Under the pieces are notes generated by a model, which saw only the letters and a program-made list of their open reading frames with translations, did not search any database and was not told where the DNA came from. Made by a program: the position numbers and the translations under genes. A stretch of DNA of 64,000 bases from Sulfurimonas gotlandica GD1 (GTDB lineage Bacteria > Campylobacterota > Campylobacteria > Campylobacterales > Sulfurimonadaceae): positions 620,001-684,000 of the forward strand of contig NZ_AFRZ01000001.1 of assembly GCF_000242915.1 (NCBI RefSeq), in the 5' to 3' direction. Below are positions 35,662-44,956 of this stretch, one piece after another (positions within the stretch are counted from its first letter, which is position 1; the number at the start of each line of letters is the position of its first letter).

Positions 35662-37422
35662 ATGGAAAATAAATTACCCCAAGAGTGGCATGAAAACTTA
35701 AAAATTTTAGATATTGCTTTTCAACCAATACTCAATATTCATACCGGAAAAATATTTGCTGTAGAAGCGCTTTTAAGAAATTACTTAGAAGCCGGCTTTG
35801 AATCAATATTTTCACTTTTTGATGAAGTATATAAAAAAAATTTACTCTACTCATTTGATTTAGAACTTAGAAAAAAAACAATTCAAAAATTTACTGAGAT
35901 TGAGATTTACCAAGATCTGAAATTATTTTATAATCTTGATAATCGTCTTTTTGAGATGCCGGATTTTACCCAGGGTAATACCAGAAAAATACTCTTAGAG
36001 CACAATATAAAAAAAGATACTATCTGTTTTGAAATATCTGAAAGACATAAGCTAGATGGCATCCACAATATGCAGACAATCATGCAGCACTATAAAAATG
36101 AAAACTACTGTATTGCAATAGATGATTTTGGCGTGGGATATTCTGGATATAAACTCTTACATGACATAAAACCTGATATTCTAAAAATAGATAGATTTTT
36201 CCTTCAAGATGTACACAAACATCCAAAGAAAAAAGTTATGTTAAAGAGCATTACACACTTAGCAGTTCAACTTGGCATCCAAGTAGTTGCTGAGGGGGTT
36301 GAGACAGAAGAAGAGCTTCTTGTATGTAGAGATGTAGGATGTCATTTAGTGCAGGGTTATTTTATACAAAGACCTACAACAGATGTATGCAAAATAAAAC
36401 CATACTACTCTGAGATATCAGATATTGTCAACAGAGATCAACGTTTTATGGATAAGGGCTATGAGATACGTAGTTACATTGTCAAAATTCCAACTCTATA
36501 CGTAAAAACAAAAATGAGTACAGTCATAGAGTACTTTAAAAAGCACCAAGAGTCTACTATCATTCCAATTGTAAACTCTCACTATGAGCCGGTCGGGATT
36601 CTTCAAGATACTCAGATCAAAGATTTTCTCTACTCTCCTTATGGAAGATCTCTACTGCTTAACGATGCTTCAACAAAATCTAAATTAAAAAATCTTACGC
36701 ACCCATGTGCAATAGCTGATATAAATAGTGACATATCAACTATCATAGAGCTTTTCTCAAACAATTCCGAGTCATTAGGAATCATCATCACAAAAGACTC
36801 TGAATACTATGGCTTTCTATCTGCAAGAGCTATCATCACTATCATGAATGAGCAAAATCTTCTCTTTGCAAGAGAGCAGAATCCACTTACAAAACTTCCT
36901 GGAAACACAATGATAGAAAAATATATATTTGAGGCTTCTACTTCAAAAGAGACATATCTACTTTGCTACTTTGACTTAGATAATTTTAAAGCTTTTAATG
37001 ATGTTTACGGTTTTAGAAATGGGGATAGAGTTATACAACTGTTTGCAGACATACTTAGAAAAGCACTTCCTCAGGAATTTTTCAAAGCGCATATAGGCGG
37101 AGATGATTTTTTTACAGGTGTAAAAAATCTTGTAGAAGATAAGGATAAATACATAAAAGATATAAAAAATATAGTTGAAAAGTTTACAAATGATGTAAGA
37201 GCATTCTATTCTCAGGATGATAGAGAGAGAGGTTATATACTATCAAAAGATAGAGATTCAAATAAAAAAGAATTTCCTCTTCTTAGTGTAAGTGCTTCAA
37301 TTTTAATGATTCATGAAAACTCTAAAAATAGATCTATTGAGAAGATAAACAATATTCTCTCCATACAAAAAAAAGTTGCAAAAGATGAGTTCTCTCACAT
37401 CTCACTAAGTTGTATGATATAA
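35662..37422 (+). CDS. EAL-CBS-GGDEF cyclic di-GMP signalling protein
   Basis: A 586-residue soluble protein. The EAL phosphodiesterase domain (about 10-245) keeps EALLR, CFEISERHK, DDFGVGYSG, LKIDRFF and AEGVETEEE, so hydrolysis of cyclic di-GMP is likely. Two CBS motifs follow (about 265-395), probably binding a nucleotide. The C-terminal GGDEF domain (about 405-575) has GGDDF in place of GGDEF and no RxxD inhibitory site, so cyclase activity is doubtful. No clear ribosome site precedes ATG 35662. TAGAAT at 35650-35655 could be a -10 with a near-leaderless start. Confidence 0.88.
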   Translation: MENKLPQEWHENLKILDIAFQPILNIHTGKIFAVEALLRNYLEAGFESIFSLFDEVYKKNLLYSFDLELRKKTIQKFTEIEIYQDLKLFYNLDNRLFEMPDFTQGNTRKILLEHNIKKDTICFEISERHKLDGIHNMQTIMQHYKNENYCIAIDDFGVGYSGYKLLHDIKPDILKIDRFFLQDVHKHPKKKVMLKSITHLAVQLGIQVVAEGVETEEELLVCRDVGCHLVQGYFIQRPTTDVCKIKPYYSEISDIVNRDQRFMDKGYEIRSYIVKIPTLYVKTKMSTVIEYFKKHQESTIIPIVNSHYEPVGILQDTQIKDFLYSPYGRSLLLNDASTKSKLKNLTHPCAIADINSDISTIIELFSNNSESLGIIITKDSEYYGFLSARAIITIMNEQNLLFAREQNPLTKLPGNTMIEKYIFEASTSKETYLLCYFDLDNFKAFNDVYGFRNGDRVIQLFADILRKALPQEFFKAHIGGDDFFTGVKNLVEDKDKYIKDIKNIVEKFTNDVRAFYSQDDRERGYILSKDRDSNKKEFPLLSVSASILMIHENSKNRSIEKINNILSIQKKVAKDEFSHISLSCMI

Positions 37423-37511
37423 GCCAAAACAATAAATTAAATATTTAATTTTTAAATCATAGTTTAACTCTTTAGATGCTAAAATCTTTAGAATTTAATT
37501 TGGAGTTGCAT

Positions 37512-39269
37512 GTGAAAGAGTCTTCTGAAGTATTAGCAAGAAAATATCGTCCATCAAATTTTGATGAGCTTATAGGTCAAGATACTATAGCGCAGACACT
37601 TTCACTTGCACTTGACTCTAATAGACTCTCTCATGCATATCTTTTCTCTGGCCTTCGCGGAAGCGGGAAGACTTCAACTGCCCGTATATTTGCAAAAGCT
37701 CTTATATGTGAGCAGGGAATGTCGCATGAACCTTGCGGGGTTTGTCAAAACTGTAAACTGGCAGTCGAAAACCGACACATGGATATAGTTGAGATGGATG
37801 CTGCATCTTCACGAAAGATAGACGACATTAGAGACCTGATAGAACAAACAAAATACAGACCTGCATCAGCTAGATTCAAAATATTTATCATCGATGAAGT
37901 TCACATGCTAACAAAAGAGGCTTTTAACGCGCTTTTAAAGACACTAGAAGAGCCACCAGCGTATGTCAAGTTCATCTTAGCTACGACTGACCCGCTAAAA
38001 CTTCCTGCGACTATTTTGAGTCGTACTCAACACTTTAGATTTAAATCAATCGCAACCAAGAAAATCATAGATCATTTAGCTCATATTTTAAACTTAGAAG
38101 AGATTAAATATGAAACTGATGCTCTGGAAATACTTGCCAGAAGTGGAAACGGAAGTTTAAGAGACACTCTTACTCTACTCGATCAAGCAATCATCTATTC
38201 TAAAAATCATGTAGATGTTAACACCGTAACGGATATGCTTGGACTTGTAGACCCTAAGTTTATTATGGATCTCTTTAGTGCTGTCTTTGCCAAAGATTAT
38301 GCCAGTCTTGTGCAATATACAAAAATACTAGAAGATTATGAAGCTGAGATGGTTGTAGATGAGCTTATAGCTTATCTTAAAGAGCGCATGTACAATCAAG
38401 ATGCACTCTTTTCTACTCTTGTATTAGATAGATTCTTTAGAATACTTAGTGATTCAAAATCACTATTTAGTATCAATGCTGACGGTTCATTTGTTCTCTC
38501 TCTTATATTTTTCAAAATGGTTGAAGCTCTTCGTATAAAAGAGGTTGATCAGATGATAGAATCTCTTCAAAAAGAGATAAAAAGACCTGAGATATCTAGC
38601 ATAAATATAGAGCCTCTCAAGAGAGTTCAGGTTGAAGCAGTAGAGCCACAAGATCAAGTAGCATCTACCGAATCTATTCAAGAATATTATCAAGAAGAAG
38701 ATGAGATGCTACATCAAGAGACTCATATTCCTGAGCCTCAGCCAGAGATGCCAAACCTCTCTCTTAAGATGTTTAATGAATTAATAGCTAGTGTAAAGGA
38801 CAGAAATTCCGAACTTGGTAGATGTTTCGAAGAGTCTATCAGTTTTGTATCTTATGAAGAAGAAATTCTTACTTGGGAGAGTTGTGCAAATGAAGAGTGT
38901 AAAAAGACTCTGACTCACGGCTACTCAGCTATAAAACAACTGGTACGTGAGACATTTGGTTTTGAGACAAAGATCAAACATCAAGCCTGCACAAAAGAAA
39001 TAGAAGAAAAAAAAAATCCACCTGAACCAGAATCTCTAAAGCCTGAGCTTCAAGCACAAATAAAGCAACCTCAGATGCAACATGAGCAGAGTATGTCTAT
39101 GATCGAAGATGCTGAAATGGGTGGAAGTGCTAGTTGTGTAACTAACTGCTCATCTACTGAAAATGAAATCAAAGAAATCAATGGAACTAACATTAAAGAT
39201 GAGCCTATGGTTCAAAAAGCCATAGAACTATTTGAAGCTACAAAGATAACTATACAGTCTAAAATTTAA
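37512..39269 (+). CDS. dnaX: DNA polymerase III subunit gamma/tau
   Basis: Clamp-loader ATPase of the replisome. It begins LARKYRPSNFDELIGQ, with Walker A GLRGSGKTSTARIF, a zinc motif CGVCQNC with an upstream Cys, DEVHMLTKEAFNALLKTLEE, and the arginine-finger region LSRTQHFRF. The rest is a variable, Glu/Gln-rich tail. I prefer GTG 37512, with GGAG six bases upstream; ATG 37476 would add 12 residues without a ribosome site. The tail contains a run of ten A at 39007-39016 that could allow slippage to a shorter product. Confidence 0.93.
   Translation: MKESSEVLARKYRPSNFDELIGQDTIAQTLSLALDSNRLSHAYLFSGLRGSGKTSTARIFAKALICEQGMSHEPCGVCQNCKLAVENRHMDIVEMDAASSRKIDDIRDLIEQTKYRPASARFKIFIIDEVHMLTKEAFNALLKTLEEPPAYVKFILATTDPLKLPATILSRTQHFRFKSIATKKIIDHLAHILNLEEIKYETDALEILARSGNGSLRDTLTLLDQAIIYSKNHVDVNTVTDMLGLVDPKFIMDLFSAVFAKDYASLVQYTKILEDYEAEMVVDELIAYLKERMYNQDALFSTLVLDRFFRILSDSKSLFSINADGSFVLSLIFFKMVEALRIKEVDQMIESLQKEIKRPEISSINIEPLKRVQVEAVEPQDQVASTESIQEYYQEEDEMLHQETHIPEPQPEMPNLSLKMFNELIASVKDRNSELGRCFEESISFVSYEEEILTWESCANEECKKTLTHGYSAIKQLVRETFGFETKIKHQACTKEIEEKKNPPEPESLKPELQAQIKQPQMQHEQSMSMIEDAEMGGSASCVTNCSSTENEIKEINGTNIKDEPMVQKAIELFEATKITIQSKI
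39007..39016 (+). promoter_or_regulatory. A10 slippery run inside dnaX
   Basis: Ten consecutive A's at about codon 499 of dnaX, reading GAA GAA AAA AAA AAT. One added A brings TGA four codons later (K-S-T-stop). One lost A brings TAA eight codons later. Either slip would give a product of roughly 503-508 residues instead of 585. dnaX slippage is established in E. coli (ribosomal) and Thermus (transcriptional); use here is inference. Confidence 0.4.
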
Positions 39270-39273
39270 TATA

Positions 39274-39486
39274 CTACTCAAAAAACATATCTCTACAGCA
39301 TAGTTCTTCTTTGTTGCAAAACTCCAAAATATTTCTATATGGAGTTGAGTTTCTTCTTTTTATAGTAGCAAAATTTGCTTGTGACATATCAAGAGCATCT
39401 GCCACATCTTTATCTAAAACTTTTCTGTTTTTACTTGACGCTAAATAGAGCTTTAACTCCGATATAATGGCCTCAAAATCTCTCAT
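39274..39486 (-). CDS. Small HTH protein resembling phage CI-repressor N-terminal domain
   Basis: A 70-residue protein consisting of one helix-turn-helix domain: DKDVADALDMSQANFATIKRRNSTPYRNILEFC. The pattern fits the Phage_CI_repr HTH family, of which short stand-alone copies are frequent in this phylum. It lacks the peptidase/dimerisation half. Convergent with dnaX. Target unknown; no other phage gene is nearby, so it is not evidence of a prophage. Confidence 0.65.
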   Translation of the reverse strand: MRDFEAIISELKLYLASSKNRKVLDKDVADALDMSQANFATIKRRNSTPYRNILEFCNKEELCCRDMFFE

Positions 39487-39558
39487 ATTTATTCCTACTT
39501 AATTAATAGTATAAATATAACTCAATAAAAAAAATCTTTGCGATTATATGGCAAATTG

Positions 39559-40953
39559 CTATTTTATTAGCATCTCTTTAAGAGAAAAACTAAAAACTGA
39601 GCCCTCTGCAAACTGAGATTTTATTTGCAGTTTAGAGTTGTGCATCTTTAAAATATAACTAACCATAGCTAGCCCTATACCCATAGAGTTGTCCCAAGTA
39701 TTTTTTTTCACTCTGTAAAACTTGGCAGTCACCTTGTCTATGTTCTCCTCTTGTATGCCGATACCCTTGTCTATCACTGAGAGTTCATTATCTTTTAAAA
39801 CCACATTTACTTCCACCTCAGAGTACTTTAGAGCATTGTCTACTAGGTTGATTAGAGCTAGCTCTATCATAGTCTTATCAGCTTCTATCATAGTTTTTGT
39901 AGCTTCTAGAGTTATCTCTCTGTCTCTGTATTTCAAAGAGAGGTTTGAGACGACCTCTTCACAAAGGGTCTTCATATCAAAGCGTTTAATTTCCATTTTC
40001 AAATCATCATTTTCTAGCTTAACCGACAGTGCTAAACGGTCTAGCATCTGAGATATCTTATCTCCATTTGAGCTAATCTTACTGAGGAACTTTTCACGTA
40101 TCTTTGGATTGATATCTGGGTCTTCTTGAAGTGTCTGCGTATATCCGATTATTGAAGCAACAGGATTTTTGAACTCATGAGAAATAGCTGACAATATGTC
40201 ATTTCTCTGCTTGTTCATGAGTCTAAGTTTTGCAGTATATTTTCGCTTTTGTTTATCTCTAGTGCTTAACTTTTTCACAAGATTTTTAAGCATTAAAGAT
40301 ATCTGTAAAAACTCATAAAAGTACTTTGTCTTTATGATGGCATTATAGTTTTTATTTGAGATCTCATCTAGAAAGATAGTGATTTGCTCGATATCATAAA
40401 TGATTCTTGCACTCATTCTTTTTGAGATATAAAATGCGATAAGGACAACTGTTAAAAATACAAGAAAAAGCTTAGACCATAAAGAGTAAAAATCACTCAT
40501 AACCTGAGCCAAACTCATAGAGAGTCTGATATAGATATTTTTATCACGATAAGAAAACTTCTTAGCTACATATAAAAAATCTACTTTGAGTGTTTTGGAG
40601 TATCTTGTTATATGCGAGAACTCATCTTTATTTGCCTGCATGATTTCATATCTTGAGGCATGGTTATCCATAGTTGATTTATCTGCACTTGACTCAGCAA
40701 TGACCACACCATCTGCATCTATCATAGTGACTCTAAGATTTGTATGTTTATTTACTATAAGAGAATAAGCATCTAAATCATCTATTTTTTCTAAATCAAG
40801 TCCCATCATGACTATGGCATTTTCTAAGTGATTTTCACTATGTTCTATTATAATTGATTTAAGAGCCACATAACTAATCAGAGATGTAATAAAAAGAGTT
40901 CCTACAAAAAGAAGTAAAAACTTTATAATAAATATCTGGTGTATTTTTAGCAC
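39559..40953 (-). CDS. Sensor histidine kinase, PhoR-like
   Basis: A membrane sensor of 464 residues. TM1 is at about 9-30, followed by a periplasmic sensor domain (DLEKIDDLDAYSLIVNKH), TM2 at about 160-178, HisKA with phospho-acceptor His in AISHEFKNPVASIIGY, and HATPase motifs NLVDNALKYS, VIDKGIGI and MGIGLAMV. The start is GTG 40953, overlapping the response-regulator stop. A PhoR identity is suggested by the PhoB-like partner and the Pho-box-like repeat upstream of the pair, but the sensed signal is not proven. Confidence 0.85.
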   Translation of the reverse strand: MLKIHQIFIIKFLLLFVGTLFITSLISYVALKSIIIEHSENHLENAIVMMGLDLEKIDDLDAYSLIVNKHTNLRVTMIDADGVVIAESSADKSTMDNHASRYEIMQANKDEFSHITRYSKTLKVDFLYVAKKFSYRDKNIYIRLSMSLAQVMSDFYSLWSKLFLVFLTVVLIAFYISKRMSARIIYDIEQITIFLDEISNKNYNAIIKTKYFYEFLQISLMLKNLVKKLSTRDKQKRKYTAKLRLMNKQRNDILSAISHEFKNPVASIIGYTQTLQEDPDINPKIREKFLSKISSNGDKISQMLDRLALSVKLENDDLKMEIKRFDMKTLCEEVVSNLSLKYRDREITLEATKTMIEADKTMIELALINLVDNALKYSEVEVNVVLKDNELSVIDKGIGIQEENIDKVTAKFYRVKKNTWDNSMGIGLAMVSYILKMHNSKLQIKSQFAEGSVFSFSLKEMLIK

Positions 40954-41621
40954 AACTTGTATCCAACTCCGCGAACTGTTTGAATATACTCTTTTGTCTT
41001 ATCAGGATCAATCTTTTCTTTCAGGCGGTTTATAGCAACATTTACAGTTTTATACTGATATGCTTCACCGTCACCCCATACATTTGTAAGAAGATAATCA
41101 CGGTCTAAAACACTGTTTTTGTTGATGATAAACTCATATAAAAGATCGAATTCCAGTTTTGTAATCTCTACACTCTCGCCATCAACAAGTAATTCTCTTG
41201 TACTCTTGTCAAGCAGTAAATCTCTATGGGAAATCTGCCCTTCATTATATTTTTTAGTAGTTCTTCTGAGTATTGATTTTACACGTAAGATGAGCTCTTT
41301 CATATTAAAAGGTTTAGTCATGTAGTCATCTCCGCCTCTTAAAAAGCCCTCTTCTATATCTGTGTCTCTATTTTTTGCACTTAGGTAGATTACAGGAGTC
41401 AGAACACCTTCTTCACGTAGATTTGCAACGAACTCGCTGCCTTCAACACCAGGAAGATTTCTATCCATAATGAGAAGATCTATCTCTTCTTCTTCAAGTA
41501 TTTGACTTACTGTTTTTGTGTTTAAAAAGCCTATGACTTCAAAACCCTCTTTTTCTAAATTATACTCAAGAAGTTCTAGTAAATCCTCTTCATCTTCAAC
41601 TACTACAATTTTAGCACTCAT
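40947..41621 (-). CDS. OmpR/PhoB-type response regulator
   Basis: Receiver domain (VVVEDEEDLLELLEYNLEKE, phospho-acceptor Asp in LLIMDRNLPGVEG, Lys in YMTKPFNMKE) and winged-helix DNA-binding domain (ITKLEFDLLYEFI, VNVAINRLKEKIDP, IQTVRGVGYKL). The length of 224 residues and several PhoB-like features favour a phosphate regulator. Upstream lies a tandem repeat of the kind such regulators bind. Coupled with the kinase gene downstream. Confidence 0.88.
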   Translation of the reverse strand: MSAKIVVVEDEEDLLELLEYNLEKEGFEVIGFLNTKTVSQILEEEEIDLLIMDRNLPGVEGSEFVANLREEGVLTPVIYLSAKNRDTDIEEGFLRGGDDYMTKPFNMKELILRVKSILRRTTKKYNEGQISHRDLLLDKSTRELLVDGESVEITKLEFDLLYEFIINKNSVLDRDYLLTNVWGDGEAYQYKTVNVAINRLKEKIDPDKTKEYIQTVRGVGYKLC

Positions 41622-41650
41622 CTGTATAACCTTGGAAATATGTTTTCATT

Positions 41651-41696
41651 ATTGTACCAAAATGTTGTTTTAGTTTGATTACAGCATGATTACAGC
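41651..41696 (-). promoter_or_regulatory. Pho-box-like direct repeat and -10 element before the PhoB/PhoR-like pair
   Basis: On the minus strand the 7-mer CTGTAAT occurs twice, 11 bases apart, inside two 10-base copies (plus-strand 41676-41685 and 41687-41696). That is the spacing and close to the CTGTCAT core of the E. coli Pho box. TACAAT on the minus strand at 41656-41651 may be the -10. The site is about 55-75 bases upstream of the response-regulator start and suggests autoregulation. Confidence 0.55.
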
Positions 41697-41727
41697 CAAA
41701 TGCTGTTTCTTTGATAATAATTATTTA

Positions 41728-42423
41728 TTACTGCTCAATCTTATATCCCCAGCCAAAAACATTTTTTATAGTATCTTTGGGTAATTTTTTTCTTAGATTT
41801 TTTATGATTGTCTTTAGTGCATCTAACTTATCTCGATCATAACTCTCTTCATACCAAACATTCATGATAATATCATCATAGGTAAATGTAGTATTTATAG
41901 AAGAGAAAAGTAGTGATAAAATCGATCTTTCTTTATTTGTAAGAACTGCAGATGAATTATTATTTAAAAGTTCTTCTCTTTGTATATCCCAGTAAAAGCC
42001 ATCTTTTAAAACAACTGTCTTTTTAGATCTTGTTTCAAAATTAGAAAGCTCGTCGATAGCAAGGTTTAAAGCATCTTTTAACTCACTTCTACTAACAGGT
42101 TTAACAAGGTACTTTGTAAGCTTAAGCTCTGTAGCTTCAAGCATATATTTCGTATCAAAGTGAGCTGTCAGCATTATCACCTTTGAAGAGTGGTCATTTT
42201 CTCTAATTTTTCTCACCAAATCCAGACCACTTAGTTTTGGAAGGTTTATATCTACTATCATAATATCAGGTTTATTTTTCTTATACTTCTCGTAGCCTTC
42301 TTCACCATCAGCAGCTTCATATACTTTTTCAAAATGTCTGTCTAAGTAGTTTACATAGTTGGCTCTGATATCTTTTTCATCTTCAATATATAAAATTGAA
42401 TATGCTTCTTTTTTATTAATCAC
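41728..42423 (-). CDS. Second OmpR-type response regulator
   Basis: A receiver domain (ILYIEDEKDIRANYVNYLDR, phospho-acceptor Asp in IMIVDINLPKLSG, Lys in YLVKPVSRSE) is joined to a winged helix (LTNKERSILSLLFSS, DALKTIIKNLRKKLP, VFGWGYKI). It has 231 residues. The start is GTG 42423 inside the kinase 3' end, with 8 bases of overlap, so it is the cognate partner of that kinase. Confidence 0.88.
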   Translation of the reverse strand: MINKKEAYSILYIEDEKDIRANYVNYLDRHFEKVYEAADGEEGYEKYKKNKPDIMIVDINLPKLSGLDLVRKIRENDHSSKVIMLTAHFDTKYMLEATELKLTKYLVKPVSRSELKDALNLAIDELSNFETRSKKTVVLKDGFYWDIQREELLNNNSSAVLTNKERSILSLLFSSINTTFTYDDIIMNVWYEESYDRDKLDALKTIIKNLRKKLPKDTIKNVFGWGYKIEQ

Positions 42424-44944
42424 TGCTAACCTTTAACTTGATTTCAAAGCATGAACCCATATTATGATTTTTCACATTTAACTCTCCATCCATACTCTCT
42501 TCAATGATCTTTTTAGACATATATAGACCCAAACCTGTTCCCTTAGACTTATGCTTAGTGGTAAAGTATGGTTCAAATATTTTTTCTCTAATATTTTTTG
42601 TTATTCCACCGGCATTGTCACAGATTCTAATTGTATAAAATCCATCTTTTAATTCTATTGATATATTTATTATTGGAGAGTTAATATTTCTACTTAATAG
42701 TACATCTTTAGCATTATTTAGTATAACAACTACAACTTGTTGAAGCTCACCCTCATAACCAAAATATCTAAAATCATTTTCAATATCTACAGTCACCTCA
42801 ATATTGTTCTTTTTGAGGCTTCCTTTTACAATGTAAATAGATTTTTCAATCATCTCTCTGAGTAAAAATTCATTCTTCATCTTGTCATTAGCAAAAAAAT
42901 CTTTAAAATCATTAATTGTATTTGACAAGTATTTTGTTAAAGACTCTATCTCCAAAAGCCTCTCTTCTACATCTACATTTCTAAAATTCTTTTCATGTAG
43001 TATGTCATCTATTAGAAGTACGGAAGAGTTTATTTGAGTGAGCGGTTGTCTCCACTGATGAGCAATATTCTCCAGCATCTCACCCATTGCAGCAAGTTTA
43101 TTTTGATGAAAGAGCATCTTGTCTTTATCGCTGGATTTTTTGAGTTCGGCTTCCATTTTTTCTTGAAGTACTTCATTTAATTTTTTAATTTTTACATTTC
43201 TATAGATGAATATGATGGCTATTATAAGCACAACTGCAAATAGTTGATAAAAAAGAGAGTAGTCAAACTTTTGTTCATACTTGATCGTAAAATATTTTTT
43301 TAATATATCATGCTTGTCATCTTCTGAGAGTTTTTGAACTAATTTTTGTAAAATATTATAGAGATGTATATCATCTTCCCTGACACCAAAACCAAAAGAG
43401 AGTTTCTCAGCAAAGTGAGCACTAATTTTAAAACTTGCATAGTCTCCATGTTGAAAATTATATTCAATAGCTACAGAACTTCCTGCAAAACCAAATACTT
43501 CCCCGTTTTCAACTTTTTTCAAACCTTCTTCTGTATCTTTAACCTCTATAACCTCTAAGTTTTTATACTTATCTCTTATTATATCAACAAGTGCATAATC
43601 TTTAACTACTGCAATTTTTTCTTTGCCTATAGTATAGATATCAACTACACTGGCCTTATCTGTTTTTGTAACTATAACCGGTGGTACATCTAAATACGGA
43701 GTTGGAAAGTTAAAATCTTTTTCTCTATCCTTAGTCTGCATTAATAAAGAAAGAACATCACATTTTTTCTCTCTTGCAAGTTTTACAGACTCACTCCAGC
43801 TATCTGTTTCTATGACTTTGATTGGGATTGAAAGTTCTTTTTGAAAAAGTTTTAAAAACTCTGAGTTAAGTCCTATATATTCTCCATTTACAAGTGCTTC
43901 AAATGGCATCCAGTTCGGATCTACACACATTGAAATGATTTTTTTATTTTTTAAATACTCTTTTTCTTTTTGAGAAAAGCTTATACTAAAAGCTGAGCTC
44001 TCAAAGATAAACGACTCTATATCTCTGTTTTTTATTTTTTTAACAAAGCCGGCTTGCATAAAACTATCAGCTATTATTTTAACTCTATCCTTATCTATAC
44101 TACCTACTTTGTAGATATTTGCAAACATCAACTGCTCTATCTGTTTTGCTTCAAAAAGAAGAGCTTCTTTTGATTTATTTTGAGTATTGTACTTTTGTAA
44201 AATAATATCAACTACTTCTTCTTTATGCTTTAGTGCATACTCCCAACCTCTAATAGATGCTTCTTTAAACCTTTGTACTCTTTGAGGATTTTGTAAAGCC
44301 TCTTTTTTTGATGTAAATAAGTTTACATCATAATATTTTGCTCCGTAAACAACAGGATCAAAAATCGTATATTTAATGCCTTTTTTATTTAGATAATAGA
44401 GTTCATTTGTTGTAAATGCACTCATTGCATCTATTTTTTTATTGATAAACTCATCAATTTTAAAACTTGCTGGAATGTTTATAATATCTTTAGTTTTAAG
44501 ACCAAACTTATCAAGCATTAGTAAAAGAGTAATATTATCTATAGAGTCAGATACTCCCATAATCTTTTTGCCCTTTAAATCCTTTGGCGATTCAATACTC
44601 TCCTGTGCTATTAAGACTAATGGGGACTGCTTAAAAAAGTTTGCCACAAGAACAAGTGGTTTTCCTTCTAAATACTCAGCTATGATTGATGAGTAAGAGA
44701 GACCGTACTGTGCTCTTCCTTCTAAAACTTCTTCTGAAATACTTTTTGTACTGTCGTATTCTAAAAGCTCTACATCAAGTCCGACATCTTTGAAAAAACC
44801 CTTCTCTTTTGCAGCATAAAAGCCTGCAAATTCAAACTGATGCTTCCATTGAAGTTGTAAAGACACTTTGTCTAATTTGTGTGCATATAGATTAGTTATA
44901 GATAACAAAAGTAGTATTTTTATAAAGTTATTGAAAAATTTCAT
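42416..44944 (-). CDS. Sensor histidine kinase with two periplasmic substrate-binding domains
   Basis: An 842-residue membrane kinase. The signal peptide is followed by an NMT1/THI5-like domain (about 25-310; LQWKHQFEFAGFYAAKEKGF), the domain known for pyrimidine-type and other nitrogen or sulfur ligands. An SBP_bac_3 domain comes next (about 325-555; MCVDPNWMPFEAL), then one membrane helix (about 575-595), a short coiled coil, HisKA with His in ENIAHQWRQPLTQI, and HATPase (ILNNAKDVL, DNAGGI, GTGLGLYMSKKI). It probably senses a small periplasmic ligand and signals to the overlapping response regulator. Confidence 0.9.
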   Translation of the reverse strand: MKFFNNFIKILLLLSITNLYAHKLDKVSLQLQWKHQFEFAGFYAAKEKGFFKDVGLDVELLEYDSTKSISEEVLEGRAQYGLSYSSIIAEYLEGKPLVLVANFFKQSPLVLIAQESIESPKDLKGKKIMGVSDSIDNITLLLMLDKFGLKTKDIINIPASFKIDEFINKKIDAMSAFTTNELYYLNKKGIKYTIFDPVVYGAKYYDVNLFTSKKEALQNPQRVQRFKEASIRGWEYALKHKEEVVDIILQKYNTQNKSKEALLFEAKQIEQLMFANIYKVGSIDKDRVKIIADSFMQAGFVKKIKNRDIESFIFESSAFSISFSQKEKEYLKNKKIISMCVDPNWMPFEALVNGEYIGLNSEFLKLFQKELSIPIKVIETDSWSESVKLAREKKCDVLSLLMQTKDREKDFNFPTPYLDVPPVIVTKTDKASVVDIYTIGKEKIAVVKDYALVDIIRDKYKNLEVIEVKDTEEGLKKVENGEVFGFAGSSVAIEYNFQHGDYASFKISAHFAEKLSFGFGVREDDIHLYNILQKLVQKLSEDDKHDILKKYFTIKYEQKFDYSLFYQLFAVVLIIAIIFIYRNVKIKKLNEVLQEKMEAELKKSSDKDKMLFHQNKLAAMGEMLENIAHQWRQPLTQINSSVLLIDDILHEKNFRNVDVEERLLEIESLTKYLSNTINDFKDFFANDKMKNEFLLREMIEKSIYIVKGSLKKNNIEVTVDIENDFRYFGYEGELQQVVVVILNNAKDVLLSRNINSPIINISIELKDGFYTIRICDNAGGITKNIREKIFEPYFTTKHKSKGTGLGLYMSKKIIEESMDGELNVKNHNMGSCFEIKLKVSSD

Positions 44945-44956
44945 CGCAGTATTTTA

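Noticed and set aside
37434-37451. 18-base perfect palindrome before dnaX
   Set aside because: Made only of A and T in an AT-rich gap; chance is likely and no other regulatory sign is present.
39274-39486. CI-repressor-like HTH as sign of a prophage
   Set aside because: It stands alone; no integrase, structural gene or attachment repeat is visible around it.
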